This document shows, piece by piece, positions 11,525 through 23,407 of a stretch of DNA of 64,000 nucleotides (position 1 is its first letter; each line of letters starts with the position of its first letter). A program made the translations under genes and the position numbers. Location: the NCBI GenBank assembly GCA_007922195.1, contig ML682067.1:2438495-2502494 (forward strand), given 5' to 3'. The notes below the pieces were generated by a model that had not been told where the DNA came from, did no database searches, and was given only the letters and a program-made list of their open reading frames with translations. Origin of the DNA: Podocnemis expansa (lineage: Eukaryota > Chordata > Testudines > Podocnemididae).

Positions 11525-11973
11525 CAGTGGTTGTCAAACATTTTTCCTGCCAACCGAGCTCCAGACCCCTCTGCGCTGCCATGACCTCTCCCCTCTGTGG
11601 GGGGGGGGGGGGGGCCCCCCCCCCCCCCGGGATCAACGCTGGCTGGCTGGGGAGCTAGAGGTAGCCACGTCTCCTACCCCTGGATCAATGGCGGCTGACT
11701 GAGATGCAAGGGCCAGCCATCCCCAATCCCTCCCAGAAGCAGCACTGGCCAGCTGGGGAGCGAGGGGTGGCCGCCCCCTTCCAAAGGCAGTGCTGGCCAG
11801 CCATCTGGGGAGTGAGGGGCAGCCCCCCCCAACCCCCCCCCCCCCAGGAACAGTGCTGACCAGCCGGGGAGCAGCTAGTCCAGAGCAGCACAGGTGCTGT
11901 GACCCAGTACTTGCAGGTCTGCTACCCAGTACTGGGTCACGACCCGAACTGAGACAACCACTGTTTTAGTGTG
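11525..11973. mobile_element. hAT-type element with GC-rich core, 449 bp
   Basis: The ends CAGTGGTTGTCAAAC and GAGACAACCACTG are inverted repeats. The flanks CTTTAGTG and TTTTAGTG are a 7/8 duplication. The interior holds repeated CTGGCCAGC/GGGGAGC units and a G16-C14 run at 11599-11628. Confidence 0.85.
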
Positions 11974-11997
11974 TCGCAACACAGCAGTTGAGCCCTG

Positions 11998-12123
11998 CTG
12001 GTCTAGATAGCTGTTTTTACCTCTGCACCCTGAGCCCCATGTGCAGCCCAAGTCAGCTGACCTGAGCCAGCCACAGCCCTGCCATGGATCTTTTATCGCA
12101 GTGTATCCTGTGCAGACATAGCC
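11998..12123. repeat. MITE fragment (CAGCTGAC family)
   Basis: AAGTCAGCTGACCTGAGCCA followed by TTATCGCAGTGTATCC...AGACATAGCC matches the right half of the GGGTATGTCTACACTGC family that is complete at 35306-35957. The left half is absent. Confidence 0.6.
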
Positions 12124-13955
12124 TACTGCAGACACGTCCAGCACACTTTGCGGGTGCAATAGTGATGCTTTTGCATTGCAGGGATGCGCGTTATGGGGAA
12201 TTTCTACTTCAGCAGGGAGGTGCGCTCTAAGTTACTTTGCAGGCATGGAGTGTTCACCTTTGCTTCATGTAAACTGGGAGCACCAAGTAGACTCATTTCC
12301 CAGTGCTGCAATAAATTCGTGTCTTTCACACAAAAGCATATTGTCATTATTTGAGTCTGCTGTGGGGCCAGTTGAGGAAGAGGCTGTGACTGCACCAAGC
12401 TGCCAGGTGGCACTTTAAGCTGGTGAACATGGTGAGGGAGGAAATAGCTGGAGAAAGGGGGTCTGTGGGCAGGACAGATGGAGGTGGGGGAAATGAAAAA
12501 TAGGGAAATGGGCTGGGCATGTGCTTTGCTTTGCAGAGCCTTAAAAATGGTCATTATCAAGTCCTGGATATGAGAAAGAAGCTGATTGACCTTCCAGAGT
12601 AGCTTCCATTTTAGAAAGGCATAAAGGGAGTGGAACTGAACAGCCAGGGAGGGAAGTGCGGGGAGAGGTGGGGGCTTTGACTGGAAAGTGTTCTAGCTCC
12701 CATTCATTTATAGTGGCTGCAGCCATGGGGCACCTGGCACGGACAATAGCATGGTACCATGGCACAGTGACAAATTGTTACATGCTGTGATTTTTCTCTC
12801 TCCCTAGGATCAACGTCTTTAGTCCTCACCTGGGTTGCTTCTTGGGAATCAAGTTTGGGTTCTGCAAGGCTGGAATTGGGTTTCCCTGCTCTCTGGATGG
12901 TGTTGGGTCCTGAATCCCCAAGAGATTTTGTCATTCAAGGGAGCTCTGTTCACTGGCTTCCCCATGCTCACTCTGCAGAGGCTTGCTGGTTGTACTTGGC
13001 GAGAGGGGAAGACAGCAGCCAGAAGATTGTTTGGTAGGGGTGTGGGGGGGGACGGGGACCTGTCCATCTCTGAAGAAAAAAAGGCCAAGCCTGTCCCTGT
13101 CATCCATGGTTCTAATGGCAGGCTGTGTAAGTGGTGTGCTTTTCAGCCAGCGCTAGGCCAGTGCTGACAACCCCACACCCTCCATGGATATCTGTTTAGC
13201 AGTATTCACCAAAACATCTTTATTCTGGTGCCTGGCCCAAGAGCTTGCTGCATTCATGTGTCCACTCAGATCTAGGGGCAGCACAGTGGCAAAATGGGCA
13301 AAATCTGGCCTTGCTCCAACTTTTACATGGGGACTAGGCTGTCCAGTAATCTTGAACGTGGAACAGAGGAGAGCGCACAGCTAAACAGGCAGGGCAGTGA
13401 TGCTCATGCACATGCAATGTGGGATAGCCATTGCTGCAAAGCAGTGGTCAGGAGTGTTGCATGGACAGGAATAATGTGCTGCACAAACTTGCTCTGCGGC
13501 AAATGTACTTCACAGCTAAAGAGGCGGCCACAGTCACCATTAATGCACTGTACAGTAGTGTGTCATGTGTATGCACCTCAGCTGAAACTGGTTTAAGTTG
13601 CTCTGTGTAAACAAGCCCTAACACATGTTTCTTAAAGCCAAATTCTGCACTCAAATAAACCCATCCAATTCTCATTTCCAGGTAAAGGGATTTGTGTACA
13701 TACATCTGAGGGCACAGTTTGGTGTTTGAGCCAGTGACATTTTTCCATTTAGATAAGCCTTTGCATGCTGCTGCAGTAAAGCACTTTTGAGTGCTTTAAC
13801 TTCCCATTCCATAGATTCATGTGGTTAGGTTTTGGATGATTTTTTTTAAAAAGTGCATTTAAGTTTTAGCTTGGGCTCCTTAACTCTTTGCCAAGAATTA
13901 ATGAGGTGCCATTATAGCACTTGAACTAGTATACTTCGCTAGCTGTTAACAAAAC
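12124..13955. other. No recognisable feature
   Basis: No exon, RNA or clear element. TGTAAACAAGCCCTAA near 13607 may be a decayed MITE end. Confidence 0.5.
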
Positions 13956-14466
13956 AGCTATGGCCACACTTACACAGTTAAATTGATTAAACTTATATCA
14001 ATTTAATAAAATCGCTATAAAAGTCATTAAATCAATTTACATTAGATTCATTTAACAGGCCACTAGAAATGCAAATTGAAATAGCATGTCCATGGACAGG
14101 ACTTGCTATTTCGATTTAGGTGAGACGCACCGTAGGTGTGGCAACATGGCCCCCTAGAAGGGCCATGTCCCCCACCCAATATATAGAAAAAGCAAAGCAT
14201 TTGGGAAGGAGAAGGACAAAAGGTGTTAGATCGATTTAACAGTTAAATTGAAATAACATGTCTGCACGTGTTATTTTGAAATACCAATGTCGATTTAACC
14301 ATCATATCAATATAATACTAGGTTTTATTATATCTATATGACTTGCCTTATATCGAAATGAAGAAACTCCTCATTTTGAAATAAGGGAACGTTGTGTGGA
14401 CCTACCATTTTTTCAATTGAAATAACCAGCGTTATTTTGATTTAAACAGAGTGTGTGGCCATACCT
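13956..14466. mobile_element. MITE, ATCGAT-palindrome family, about 510 bp
   Basis: The ends are AGCTATGGCCACACTTA and GAGTGTGTGGCCATACC. The interior carries TTAAATCGATTTAA-type words, decayed to ATTGAT/ATCAAT, around a non-palindromic middle with CTAGAAGGGCCATG. It is the same family as 19558-20056, in the opposite orientation. Confidence 0.78.
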
Positions 14467-15489
14467 TGCCTGACTACCCTGAGCTGTGAGGCAGGAATCA
14501 TTGGGCACATAAGGCAAATGTGAAATTCACCCACATCCCATGCAGAAGGGATGGCACTGCAACCAGAGGCCTGTGTAGCCATGATACAATGGAACCAAAT
14601 GCTGTAGCAACAACCTATGACTGCCACAGCAGCATTCTAAGGCAACATTAAGTTATTCTTTGCCCATATAATCCCCCTTATTCCCAACCAACCCCCACAT
14701 AAACACACACACAGCGATGCCTCAATTAAAAAAAAAAAGTTTAGTGCTTTATAGTCAGCTGTGATTATTTCTGAGGATGGGATCTTTTTTTTTTTTTTTC
14801 CCTCACCATGGCCCCCTCAAGAGCCCCAGTTCCATTCCATGGGCCTTTGGTGTCCATGTGCCCCAGCTAAGACTCACCCACACTTACTATGTGCCAGGGC
14901 AGTAGAGTGACTCCAGTCCTGCTTCGGTGGCTTGTGTGAATTCAGAAGATCAATTTGAGCATTGATTATCAGTGGGAGCCTGCAGTGTAGCATTGCTACC
15001 AGAATGGAGGATGGGTTTGCTGGTGTTATTGATGATCACATTTTTGATAAAAGGGCCCTTAGTGTTGCCTTGTCTGGCAACAGGTTGTAAAGCATAGTTG
15101 CTTGAGCTTCATTACAAATATTTGAGGTACCATTGGCCACAGGGCCAGAATGAGCCAGCATGGTCCTGACTGACCCTGCCAGCAGGTTCGATACTTTGAC
15201 GATCTTGGGGGCAATTACCGCCCCAGTGGGGTACAATTTAACCTTTATTAAAACCAAATATTAATACAAAATTAATTGTGAGATGTATGTATATGAGGTT
15301 TGTCACAGTTTTTACAATGGTGTTTTGTCAAATAAACTTAACTTTATGGAGTGGAACAAGTTAGGGGACAATGGGGGTTCTCAAACTAACTTAACCCACA
15401 GTTATAAATTGAATCTCAGTGACTTAAAAGATATTCTAACACCATATAAGTAAAAGGGGGTACAATACAATCTCAGTGTGCAGCAGTAG
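14467..15489. other. No recognisable gene; A and T homopolymers
   Basis: A short A run lies near 14728 and a T run near 14786. Nothing else is recognised. Confidence 0.5.
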
Positions 15490-16020
15490 CAGAGAAGAGT
15501 GAAAACCAGTGGGGAAGCAGGAATTTTAAGGTTGGCACAGAGGGAGGTAGAAGGGGGCTGCGTGGCGGGGAAAGGAGCCGCGGGAAGCAGCAAGAAAAAG
15601 GGGCGGCGGGTGCCGGCGGCAGCAGGAAGCGGCGGCAAGGGGGGGGTGCCGCAGGAGTGGGTGGCAGCAAGGTGGAGCCGCAGGGAGCTGGTGGCAGTGA
15701 GGCGGAGCCGCAGGGAGCCACAGGGAGGGGAGTGGCAGGGACAGGGACAGGAACCACAGGAAGTGGCAAGCGGGAGCAAAGAGGAGCTGCGGGGAGCTGG
15801 CAGTAGCGGCGAGCGGCAGCAGAGGGGAGTCGCGGGGAAAGGAGAGCCACGGGGACAGGGAAGGGAGCCATGGGAGTGGTAGGGACAGGGAAAGGAGCCA
15901 CGGGAAAAGGAGCCGTGGGAGCAGCGACAAAGGGGAGCCGCGGGGACAGGGAAAGGAGCCGCGGGAGCGGCAGGGACAGGGAAAGGAGCAGAGGGGAAGT
16001 TGGAGCACACAGGGGAATTC
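15490..16020. repeat. GC-rich minisatellite array
   Basis: The array is degenerate tandem units of roughly GGGAAAGGAGCCGCGGGA with interspersed GGCAGCAGG variants, and CpG-bearing. It gives long proline/serine-rich open frames on the minus strand (up to 278 codons) that are artefacts of the repeat. It abuts a CR1 3' end at 16030. Confidence 0.7.
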
Positions 16021-16029
16021 AAAAAATAA

Positions 16030-16342
16030 AGAGGGGACAAGGAGGAGGGAGCTCGACTGTTCTCGGTAGTAAGAGAGGGCAGAACGAGAAGCAATGGCTT
16101 CAAGTTACAGCTGGGGCGGTCCAGGCTGGATATTAGGAAAAACTTCCTTACTAGGCGAGTGGTGAAGCATTGGAATAAGTTGCCTAGGGAGGTGGTGGAA
16201 TCTCCATCTCTGGAGGTGTTCAAGTCCCAGCTGGACAAAACACTGACTGGGATGATCTAATGGGAGTGGTCCTGCTTTTTTTGGCAGGGGGTTGGACTAG
16301 ATGACCTTGTGGGGTCCCTTCCAACCCTATGATTCTATGATT
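16030..16342 (+). mobile_element. CR1 LINE 3' end
   Basis: It contains GTTGCCTAGGGAGGTGGTGG, GACAAAACACTGACTGGGAT and GGTTGGACTAGATGACCTTG, and ends in CCTATGATTCTATGATTT, the diagnostic CR1 terminal repeat. It is 5' truncated. Confidence 0.92.
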
Positions 16343-17798
16343 TAACTCAGGGGAGTCACAGAGGGGAAGGCAAAATGACCTAGCACAATAACTCTAAGGT
16401 TTACAAACTAAATGAAACAATCTTACAATTTATCCTAACACTTCTGAGGCTTACAGACTAAACTGAAACAATGATGCAACTCAAAGTAGTACTTATAAGG
16501 TATCCTAAGTTCAAACACAATTAGAGAGGAGAGACATAACAAGCAACGCAGAGCAGTGGCAAACAATTGGAGACACAGGAACTTTTTAAACAGTGGAGAG
16601 CAAAGCAGCAATAAAAAAAAAAAAAAGGAGAAGCCAGAAGGCAAAGGACAAACCTGCTCTTAGGAGTGTGGGCTTGTTGGAGCTGGGGGAGAGCAATGGC
16701 AAAAACAGCAGCCAAAGAGGAGGTAACTTATTTTAAAGAAAGCTGCAGAGGCAGGCTCTTACCAATTCCACCACCAGCATTACAAGCAGGAGAGAGAGAG
16801 ACTCGTTAATCGGCTGGCAGTTTCAATCGTGATACACTCGGGGGAGAACTCGTGAGCGGAGGAGGCCAGCGTCTGGGTGATCAGGCCAGGCAGGATGGCA
16901 GGAACCATCCTGCCTGATCAACCCAAACCCTAAATTTTTAAACTGTTTGTTTCCCGCCAGTTTGCTGATTACAGGTAAGGCAGGAAACTCACGTGAGCAT
17001 GACTCATGCCTTCACCATCTCATAGATATTGCAATTTGGCAGTGCCCACCTACGCCAAGCCCTGTAGAACTCAATTGGGTGTCAATGGCCATCTAGTTCA
17101 GTTGAAGGGGTCATCTGCTCCCCTTTACATACTTCACATACCTAACTGATGGCCGGGGGCGGCCAGCCAATTAACTTAATGGGCAACGGACACTGACCTT
17201 GACAGGCTGATCTGGAGCAGGCTGTAAAACAGAGTGCTTTTCTCTTAATTGCAGCTGGTTTTCTTTTCTTTTTTAAGAGGGTTGGGGCACAAGGAGGAGG
17301 CATTTGGGTTGAACATATCCTGGCCAGCAATGAAAACAAACCGATTGACAAACACAGTAGAAGTGTGAAAGAGAGGCTGGAACTCTTCTAATGGCCTAGC
17401 ATGGTATGATAAGTTTGGGCTGCTACTAGTTCAACCTATGGAAGACGGCTGCTCCAAGAAACCATTGTGGGCCCTGTTAGTCACACAAGCAAGCAGAACA
17501 AACAGGCACGAGCTCAGAGGAAGCTCATGATCATTTAGACTCTCAAAAACCTTCATCAATGGCATACTTTTTTCTTTGATTCACCGCTTCAGCTTTGCTT
17601 ACCTCGTTGAAAACCTGGACAATAGTCTCTAAGGGATGAAGTTGGCCGATGAAGAAGAGTAGCAAACAGACAGATTTCTGTGGTTTCTTTAGTGGCAGGC
17701 AGAGCTCAGGTGGGACTTCCCAGAGAAAAATAGGCAGCACCTGAATGTGCCACGTGATCCTGGCATTTCATTGGTGTTCTTGTTTGTTGTGTGATATG
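16343..17798. other. Unclassified sequence, possibly an old retroelement
   Basis: An internal duplication of about 50 bp (CTAAGGTTTACAAACTAAATG and GAGGCTTACAGACTAAACTG, 16390-16480) and a hairpin at 16879-16920 are visible. An LTR origin is possible, but I found no paired LTRs, primer site or coding motif. Confidence 0.35.
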
Positions 17799-17806
17799 GA
17801 TGAATC

Positions 17807-18858
17807 CAGAAGCGGCCTTAGACAACTGGGAGCCCTAGACAAAGGCCATTTGTGAGGCCGCCTGTAGATGCCGCCAACCACCTCCATCTCCCCAGCTCCA
17901 CATCACCAGCTCTCCCCTCTGCAGCCCCAGCTCCCTTCCCCCACTGTCCCCACACCCCCATGCACCTCCCCCATGGCCCCTGCGCCCCACCGCTGACCCC
18001 CCAGTCCACCCTCCACACTCCCCTGCAGCCATAACACCTCATCCCCCTACATGGCTCTGGCTCTCAGGGGCCAGCCTCCTCTGCCTGCCAGAGGTGCCAA
18101 AATCCCCGTGGCCCTAGCAATCTAGTTCCCCCTGCAGCCCGAGCACCTCGCCAGAGGCCTCAGCCACCCCATGGCCCTTTCTACCTGTGACTGACTCACT
18201 TCATAGCCCTGGTGCCCTGCCAGGGCCCCCAAAAAATGGCCCCAATGCCTTGCTGGGGGCTTCAACCCCGCACACTGTCAAAGGCAAGGGGCAGGGCAGG
18301 AGCACAGACCCATGCATCTGGACTGACCCACCTGCCCCTGAGGTCAGACCGGGCGTTCTGCCTCTGAGATAGCCCATTCTGCCCCATGCCCTCCCACGCA
18401 GCCCAACTGGCCCTGGGTAGGGTTACCAGATACCAAAGCATGGCCAGGGAAGAATGAAAAGGAGGATATTGGAGGACATATGGTGAAAATGTAGCATTAA
18501 TGTAACATTCTTCTGTTTTTAAGGGGGCCCTGGAACACTTCCCCCTAAAAATAGGGTGTTTTGGGGCATTCCGGCATACTTTAACCCCTGCAAGTAAAAA
18601 GCTAGACAAAATCATGTATTTTTAAAATGTCTGCCGGACGGAGGACGTGAAGGTAAAAAAGCAGACATGTCCTCCTTTTGCCTGACATCTGATAACCCTA
18701 GTCCTGGGCCTCGCCTCTAGAGCCCTGCCCCTGGTCCCTTGCCATGTGCTCTACAGGATGGATGGCAGACGCTGTTTCTGGGGGTAGGCAAAGGGGTCCC
18801 TTGCTGTTCAGGGGCCCTAGGCGGAGGCCTGCTTTGCCTACCCCAAAAACCACCTCTG
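17807..18858. mobile_element. hAT-type element, 1052 bp, hosting a second hAT
   Basis: The ends CAGAAGCGGCC and AACCACCTCTG are flanked by a perfect 8-bp duplication GATGAATC (17799-17806, 18859-18866). The interior is GC-rich and non-coding. The element at 18418-18700 was inserted later. Confidence 0.87.
18418..18700. mobile_element. Nested hAT-type element, 283 bp
   Basis: The ends TAGGGTTACCAGATA and ATCTGATAACCCTA are flanked by GCCCTGGG and GTCCTGGG (7/8). AGGAGGACAT-like words lie near each end. The centre holds a CCCTAAAAATAGGG...ACTTTAACCCCTG segment shared with elements at 45385 and 47600. Confidence 0.87.
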
Positions 18859-19272
18859 GATGAATCTAACCAGTGCAAGTGGCACATATTGGTTAGGAGA
18901 CTGATGCTTGCTGGCTCCAGGCACCTCTGCAGTCCAATTCATCACAAGCACCTTTTAGAACATTGTTACTCATGCTTCATAAAATCCTTATCACATAGAC
19001 TTACAGTAGTTTTTCAGGATGATACTCTGCTGTCCAGGCAAGCCCATAGCAGCCCCTCCCATGACATTGCAGAGGTTGTTTTCAACTGTTGATTTAAGGT
19101 TTAGAATTTGTTTTATTATGTGATAGTCTTAAAACTATGTTTTTATGGTTAAATGTGTTCCAGTGTAATAAAAATGTACTTATTTTTCTGTCTACTCTCT
19201 GAACTAAGAATAAAATGCCTTAAGGGACACTATGTGTTTAATGGATTTTTCTGAATTAAGACTACCCCTCAG

Positions 19273-19306
<34 letters not shown>

Positions 19307-19557
19307 CAGTCATTGGTGGTCCTGCACAATATTCTGTTACTGATACTCACACACAACTTGAAGTAAAGTTTTAATGCGGTGATCTGCTTTTAAAGTACTG
19401 TTCTACTGATAAGCAGAGTTTCTACTGAGTTTTGGGATTCGTTCATTTACTCTATTTTTCTCTCACTGATTATCTTAATGGTGAGCATAAATACAGTGTA
19501 CATTAAGGTCACTGCTCTGCGCCTCTCCTGGAGGAGGCTCACTGTTGCTAACTGTAT
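18859..19557. other. No gene; poly-A tract
   Basis: A run of 28 A lies at 19276-19303. Otherwise no element or exon is recognised. Confidence 0.55.
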
Positions 19558-20056
19558 GGGTATGTCCACACAGTCTTTAAATCGAAATAATGCAGATTAT
19601 TTTGATTTAAAAGATTGCAGGTCCACACCACATTTCCTTATATTGAGATACAGAGTTCCATTAACTTGCACTAAGGAAAGTCATTGCGATATAATAAAAG
19701 CTAGTATTATATCAAAATGATGGTTAAATCAAAACTGTTATTTCAAAATAATGCTGCGTGGATGTGTTATTGCAATTTAACACTTTTGTCCTTCTCTGTC
19801 CCTGGATGCTGTCCTTTTTCTATATACTGGACGGGGGCATGGCCCTTCTAGGGCACCATCATGCCACAACTCCCATGGGGCCCCTCCCCTAAATCAAACT
19901 AGCAAGTCCTGTCCATGGACATGCTAGCTCGATTTGAGTTTCTAGTGGGGACATGTTAAATCGATTTAACTTAAATTGATTTAAGGATTTTTATAGCAAT
20001 TTTTATTAAATCGATTTAACGTAAATGGATTTAACTGCCTAAGTGTGGACATAGCC
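19558..20056. mobile_element. MITE, ATCGAT-palindrome family, 499 bp
   Basis: The ends are GGGTATGTCCACACAG and AAGTGTGGACATAGCC. AAATCGATTTAA words lie in the right half, and the middle has CATGGCCCTTCTAGG, the reverse complement of the middle of 13956-14466. Confidence 0.85.
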
Positions 20057-21702
20057 TGTTACTTTATATGACAGTGCCAACTTTTTAGCTGCCATTAATT
20101 AAGCCTGCACAATTATGAGGTCATGGCTGAAGAGTTAGCCTTATTGCTAATTGTTTATTCGTGTAATGTCCCCTTTCACTGTTGAGTAGATGAGAAGAAC
20201 AAGATCGTCTGATAGCTCTCTAACTGGAAACAGTGTTGTAGTTTATGGCAGCAACTCTTAGTCTGTGCTGGTGCAATGCTATTATTTGGAGGGCAAATAG
20301 TCAAGGCATTTCCTTATCAGAGAGACCACTGGTCTGATGTGTTACCTTTTTAATAATAATGTCCTTCTTGTATTTTCAGATTGTATTAATTGCAAGAATA
20401 AATAGTCACCTTGAAAACTGGAGCATATGCAAACAAAGACTGAAGCAGTGAGCGAATGTAGCAGAGAAAATAGGGGCAATAAAGGAAACATTGAAGGCAA
20501 GTGGGAAAGAGATGAGAGCTATGCCGAAGATGGGGAGAAAGGCAACTGGAATGGAAAAGAGAAGGAGCTGGAAGCAGAAGGGGGGAAGGAATGATTCTGA
20601 AACCATGTTCATTCCACATCAGTGAATCAGCAAGAAAAGACACTGGCAAGTGATTGGCAGCAAAGCTTTGCAGTAAAGACAGCAAACAGAGGGAGAACAA
20701 CTGCAACACCATGGTAACAGTTAAGTACAACATATGACTGGCTCAGGCTGTCCATAGGTGAGACACAATAAATCAACATAAGAGATCTTTATATATGGGG
20801 AGGTGAAGGACTAGGGTGAAGTAGCTTCTGTATAGTGTTACTACATGCCACAGCAATGTGGCTCTCAGCCCTTCCAGATCATTATACTCTTTCTAGGAGT
20901 CTGATTTGTCTGGCATACTCCAAGTTTTAGTTCTCTTAAAAAAGATTTGCTTACTGTCAGACATAAGCACAAAAGTGTCAATGCATACTACTATTGAAAA
21001 ATTGCTTACTTTCTCAGTTTTACCATATAATTTAACAAATAAATTAATTTGTACTTATCATTTCAGTGTCTAGTTGATAGAACAGTACAAACTAGCCATT
21101 GCCTGTATGAAATTTTAGTTTCTGATATCACTAATGTTTTTTATGTAGCTAGTTGTAAAATTAGGCAACTATCTAGATGAATTGAGGTACCCCCTGGAAA
21201 ACATCTTTGTACATACAGAGGTACACATACTCCTATCTGAGAACCACAGCCTTACATAATAGGAGAGCCAGACTGGAACTGAGAAAAAGCTTGAAACATG
21301 TGAGTCCAGGAAATGAACGGAGGAATGCATATAGACAAAAATAAATTTGTCTTTAAAGTATGGCTGCTAAAATAGTTTCTCATTCTTTCTCATACACACA
21401 TTCAAAGCAGATAGAGCAACAATGCTATAGATCACAGTGGTTTACAAACCAAGGAAAAAGATGGTACCTGGTCCTTCATTCACTGTTTAGTGGAGGAAAG
21501 CTATGGCTTCATGAATATTTCTTTGGCTTTAAAAATAAGTGCTGAAAGATTCTGGAAGATTCAGAATGGCTGCGTCCCTAGAGAGCTGGGTCAAGTAACA
21601 AAATAACTACATGAAAGTATGCAAAGATATGAAGACTGGAAATGATACTTCATTGTGCTTTCATGTGAAGACTAGATTATACAAGGATGGCTATAGGATC
21701 AT
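20057..21702. other. No recognisable feature
   Basis: AT-rich intergenic sequence without an exon or named element. Confidence 0.5.
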
Positions 21703-21795
21703 ATGAATTGCTATACTGGATCAGACCCCTGGTCCATCTAGATCAATATCTTGCCTACAACAGGGGCCAGTGTCAGATGTTCAGAGGCACCAGCC
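21703..21795 (+). repeat. Old sauropsid interspersed repeat
   Basis: TTGCTATACTGGATCAGACC followed by TGGTCCATCTAGATCAATAT and CAGGGGCCAGTGTCAGATG matches a widely dispersed sauropsid repeat ('ggtccatctagcccagtatcctgtct'). I cannot name its class. Confidence 0.6.
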
Positions 21796-22779
21796 ACTGG
21801 TGTACATATGAGCAATGAAATCACTGTAAAAGGGCGCAACACCAAATTAAATAACTTCCCAAAACTTATGTGAGAAAGTGACTTGATGTGAGCTTCCTGA
21901 CAAGTTAGAAGCATATCATAACCTTTGCTACAAGTGCACCGGACAGAGCAGAAACTTGGGCACGACAAATCTAGGTCTGGATCTTGCAACTACAGTACAC
22001 ATGCTTTAAAATGTGAGCAGGCCCATTGTGATGTGAAGTGTGGATAGCTTTACTGGACGATATCTCAGAAAGGAAAGTGGGAGTGAGGTGACCCAGAGGA
22101 ATGACTAATAAGAAGATATGAGGAGTTAAACAAATAGTTACAGAAGTTCAATGAGCTGGCTGATCCACTAGGTGGGTGGGTTACAGCTGGAGCATAAGAT
22201 CAGATAAAATAACAGGAAGAGTTGAGTGATGGCAACCAGAGGGAGGAAGACCACCAGGAAGAATGAAATGTAAAATGGAACGATCCTGTAATACTGTGGA
22301 GCAAGGAATGAGATTAGAGGAAAAAGGGGCACAAAATACAATGAATGAAGTTGCTCAGCTCTCTGGGTCAGAATTGCAGCTATATATATTTCTTCTGCTT
22401 GTGCTGGGACTACGTTCTATGTTATTTACATTATAAAATGACCAAATTCAATAAGAACATGCTCCAAAGCACAAGAAAAAATAATGGCTATAAAGCCTAA
22501 ATAGGTTAGATATGTTGAAAAAAGTAGTTTGAAAATAAACTAAGACAGAGAATGTGTGTCACCAGATATATGGTCTAACAGAAAAGAATAATCACATTAA
22601 GAGAGGTACAACTGCAAACATAAATTGTGTGAACATTTAGCAAAATCTGCCAAAATAACCATGTGATTCCTTATGTCACTAAAAAACTGCCCCAAACCCT
22701 GTTTTGCCCAGGCACAAAGATCTGTACATTACCATGGTTTTCAGACAAAAATGACTTGCATGCAAACTTTTACAAATTT
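21796..22779. other. Flank immediately downstream of HMGA2
   Basis: AT-rich sequence with no exon or element recognised. The HMGA2 transcript is expected to end at its right border. Confidence 0.5.
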
Positions 22780-22797
22780 GGCCCATTGTGACCAAAC

Positions 22798-22803
22798 TTT
22801 ATT
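22798..22803 (-). terminator. HMGA2 distal poly(A) signal AATAAA
   Basis: The minus strand reads GGGTAATAAAGTTTGGTC, nearly identical to the distal HMGA2 signal in human. Cleavage is expected 10-25 nt further on, near 22775-22788. A second AATAAA at 22872-22877 (context CACAATAAACATAATAGCC) is also conserved and could serve as an alternative. Confidence 0.85.
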
Positions 22804-23213
22804 ACCCATTTCATGGAACTGTGACAAAAGTCTAGGAATCAAACAATCTGGGGATCACAGAGGCTATTATGTTTATTGTGCTGAACAGACTGTGATAATC
22901 TATTAAAGGACCATTTTCAACAAGAAAGCGATTCAAAGTACAATCAAAGACAGCAATTCTACATGAAGAACAAAGCAAAAAGGAACAGGAAAAAGGTAAA
23001 CTGCAGTTAAACATCTTGAAACTTGTCTCCACAAACATACCTATCTTGCAAAAATGGTAGAAAAGTTTCATGTCCAGTTTTATTTACTAGTGACCAATGA
23101 CAGAAAAGAACAGTCCTATAAAATTTATCTCCCATAAAAATAAACTATATATATAAAAATTTTATGATGTTCTCACTGGTTCAATGGCCACAAGCAGTTT
23201 TCAGTATGAAAAA

Positions 23214-23220
23214 TGAGGTA
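23214..23220 (-). promoter_or_regulatory. let-7 site 7 (7mer-A1)
   Basis: The minus strand reads TATACCTCATTTTTCATA. It is the second site of the conserved close pair, and the most distal of the seven. Confidence 0.83.
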
Positions 23221-23233
23221 TAGTAGGCCGTAA

Positions 23234-23240
23234 GAGGTAG
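23234..23240 (-). promoter_or_regulatory. let-7 site 6 (7mer-m8)
   Basis: The minus strand reads CTACCTCTTA. It is the first of a close pair: the next site starts 14 nt downstream. The pair is conserved with human. Confidence 0.83.
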
Positions 23241-23407
23241 TCATGTATTTTGATTGTACTACAATAGATATATAATGTAAGATGAACGCCATCAAAGCTG
23301 TACGTCCCTTGGAGCTTGATTCACATGCATCGACTACTTCTGTTTCATCCGTTGAACACTGTGTTTTTTAAATAAACAAAATGTTTTTGCTTAAAACATG
23401 ATTGTTA

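Noticed and set aside
15402..16238. 278-codon open frame on the minus strand, proline/serine/leucine-rich
   Set aside because: It is a translation of the GC-rich minisatellite and the reverse of a CR1 3' end, with no domain, and equally open in other frames.
16343..17798. LTR retrotransposon on the minus strand
   Set aside because: No paired LTRs, primer binding site, polypurine tract or coding motif could be found. Left as unclassified.
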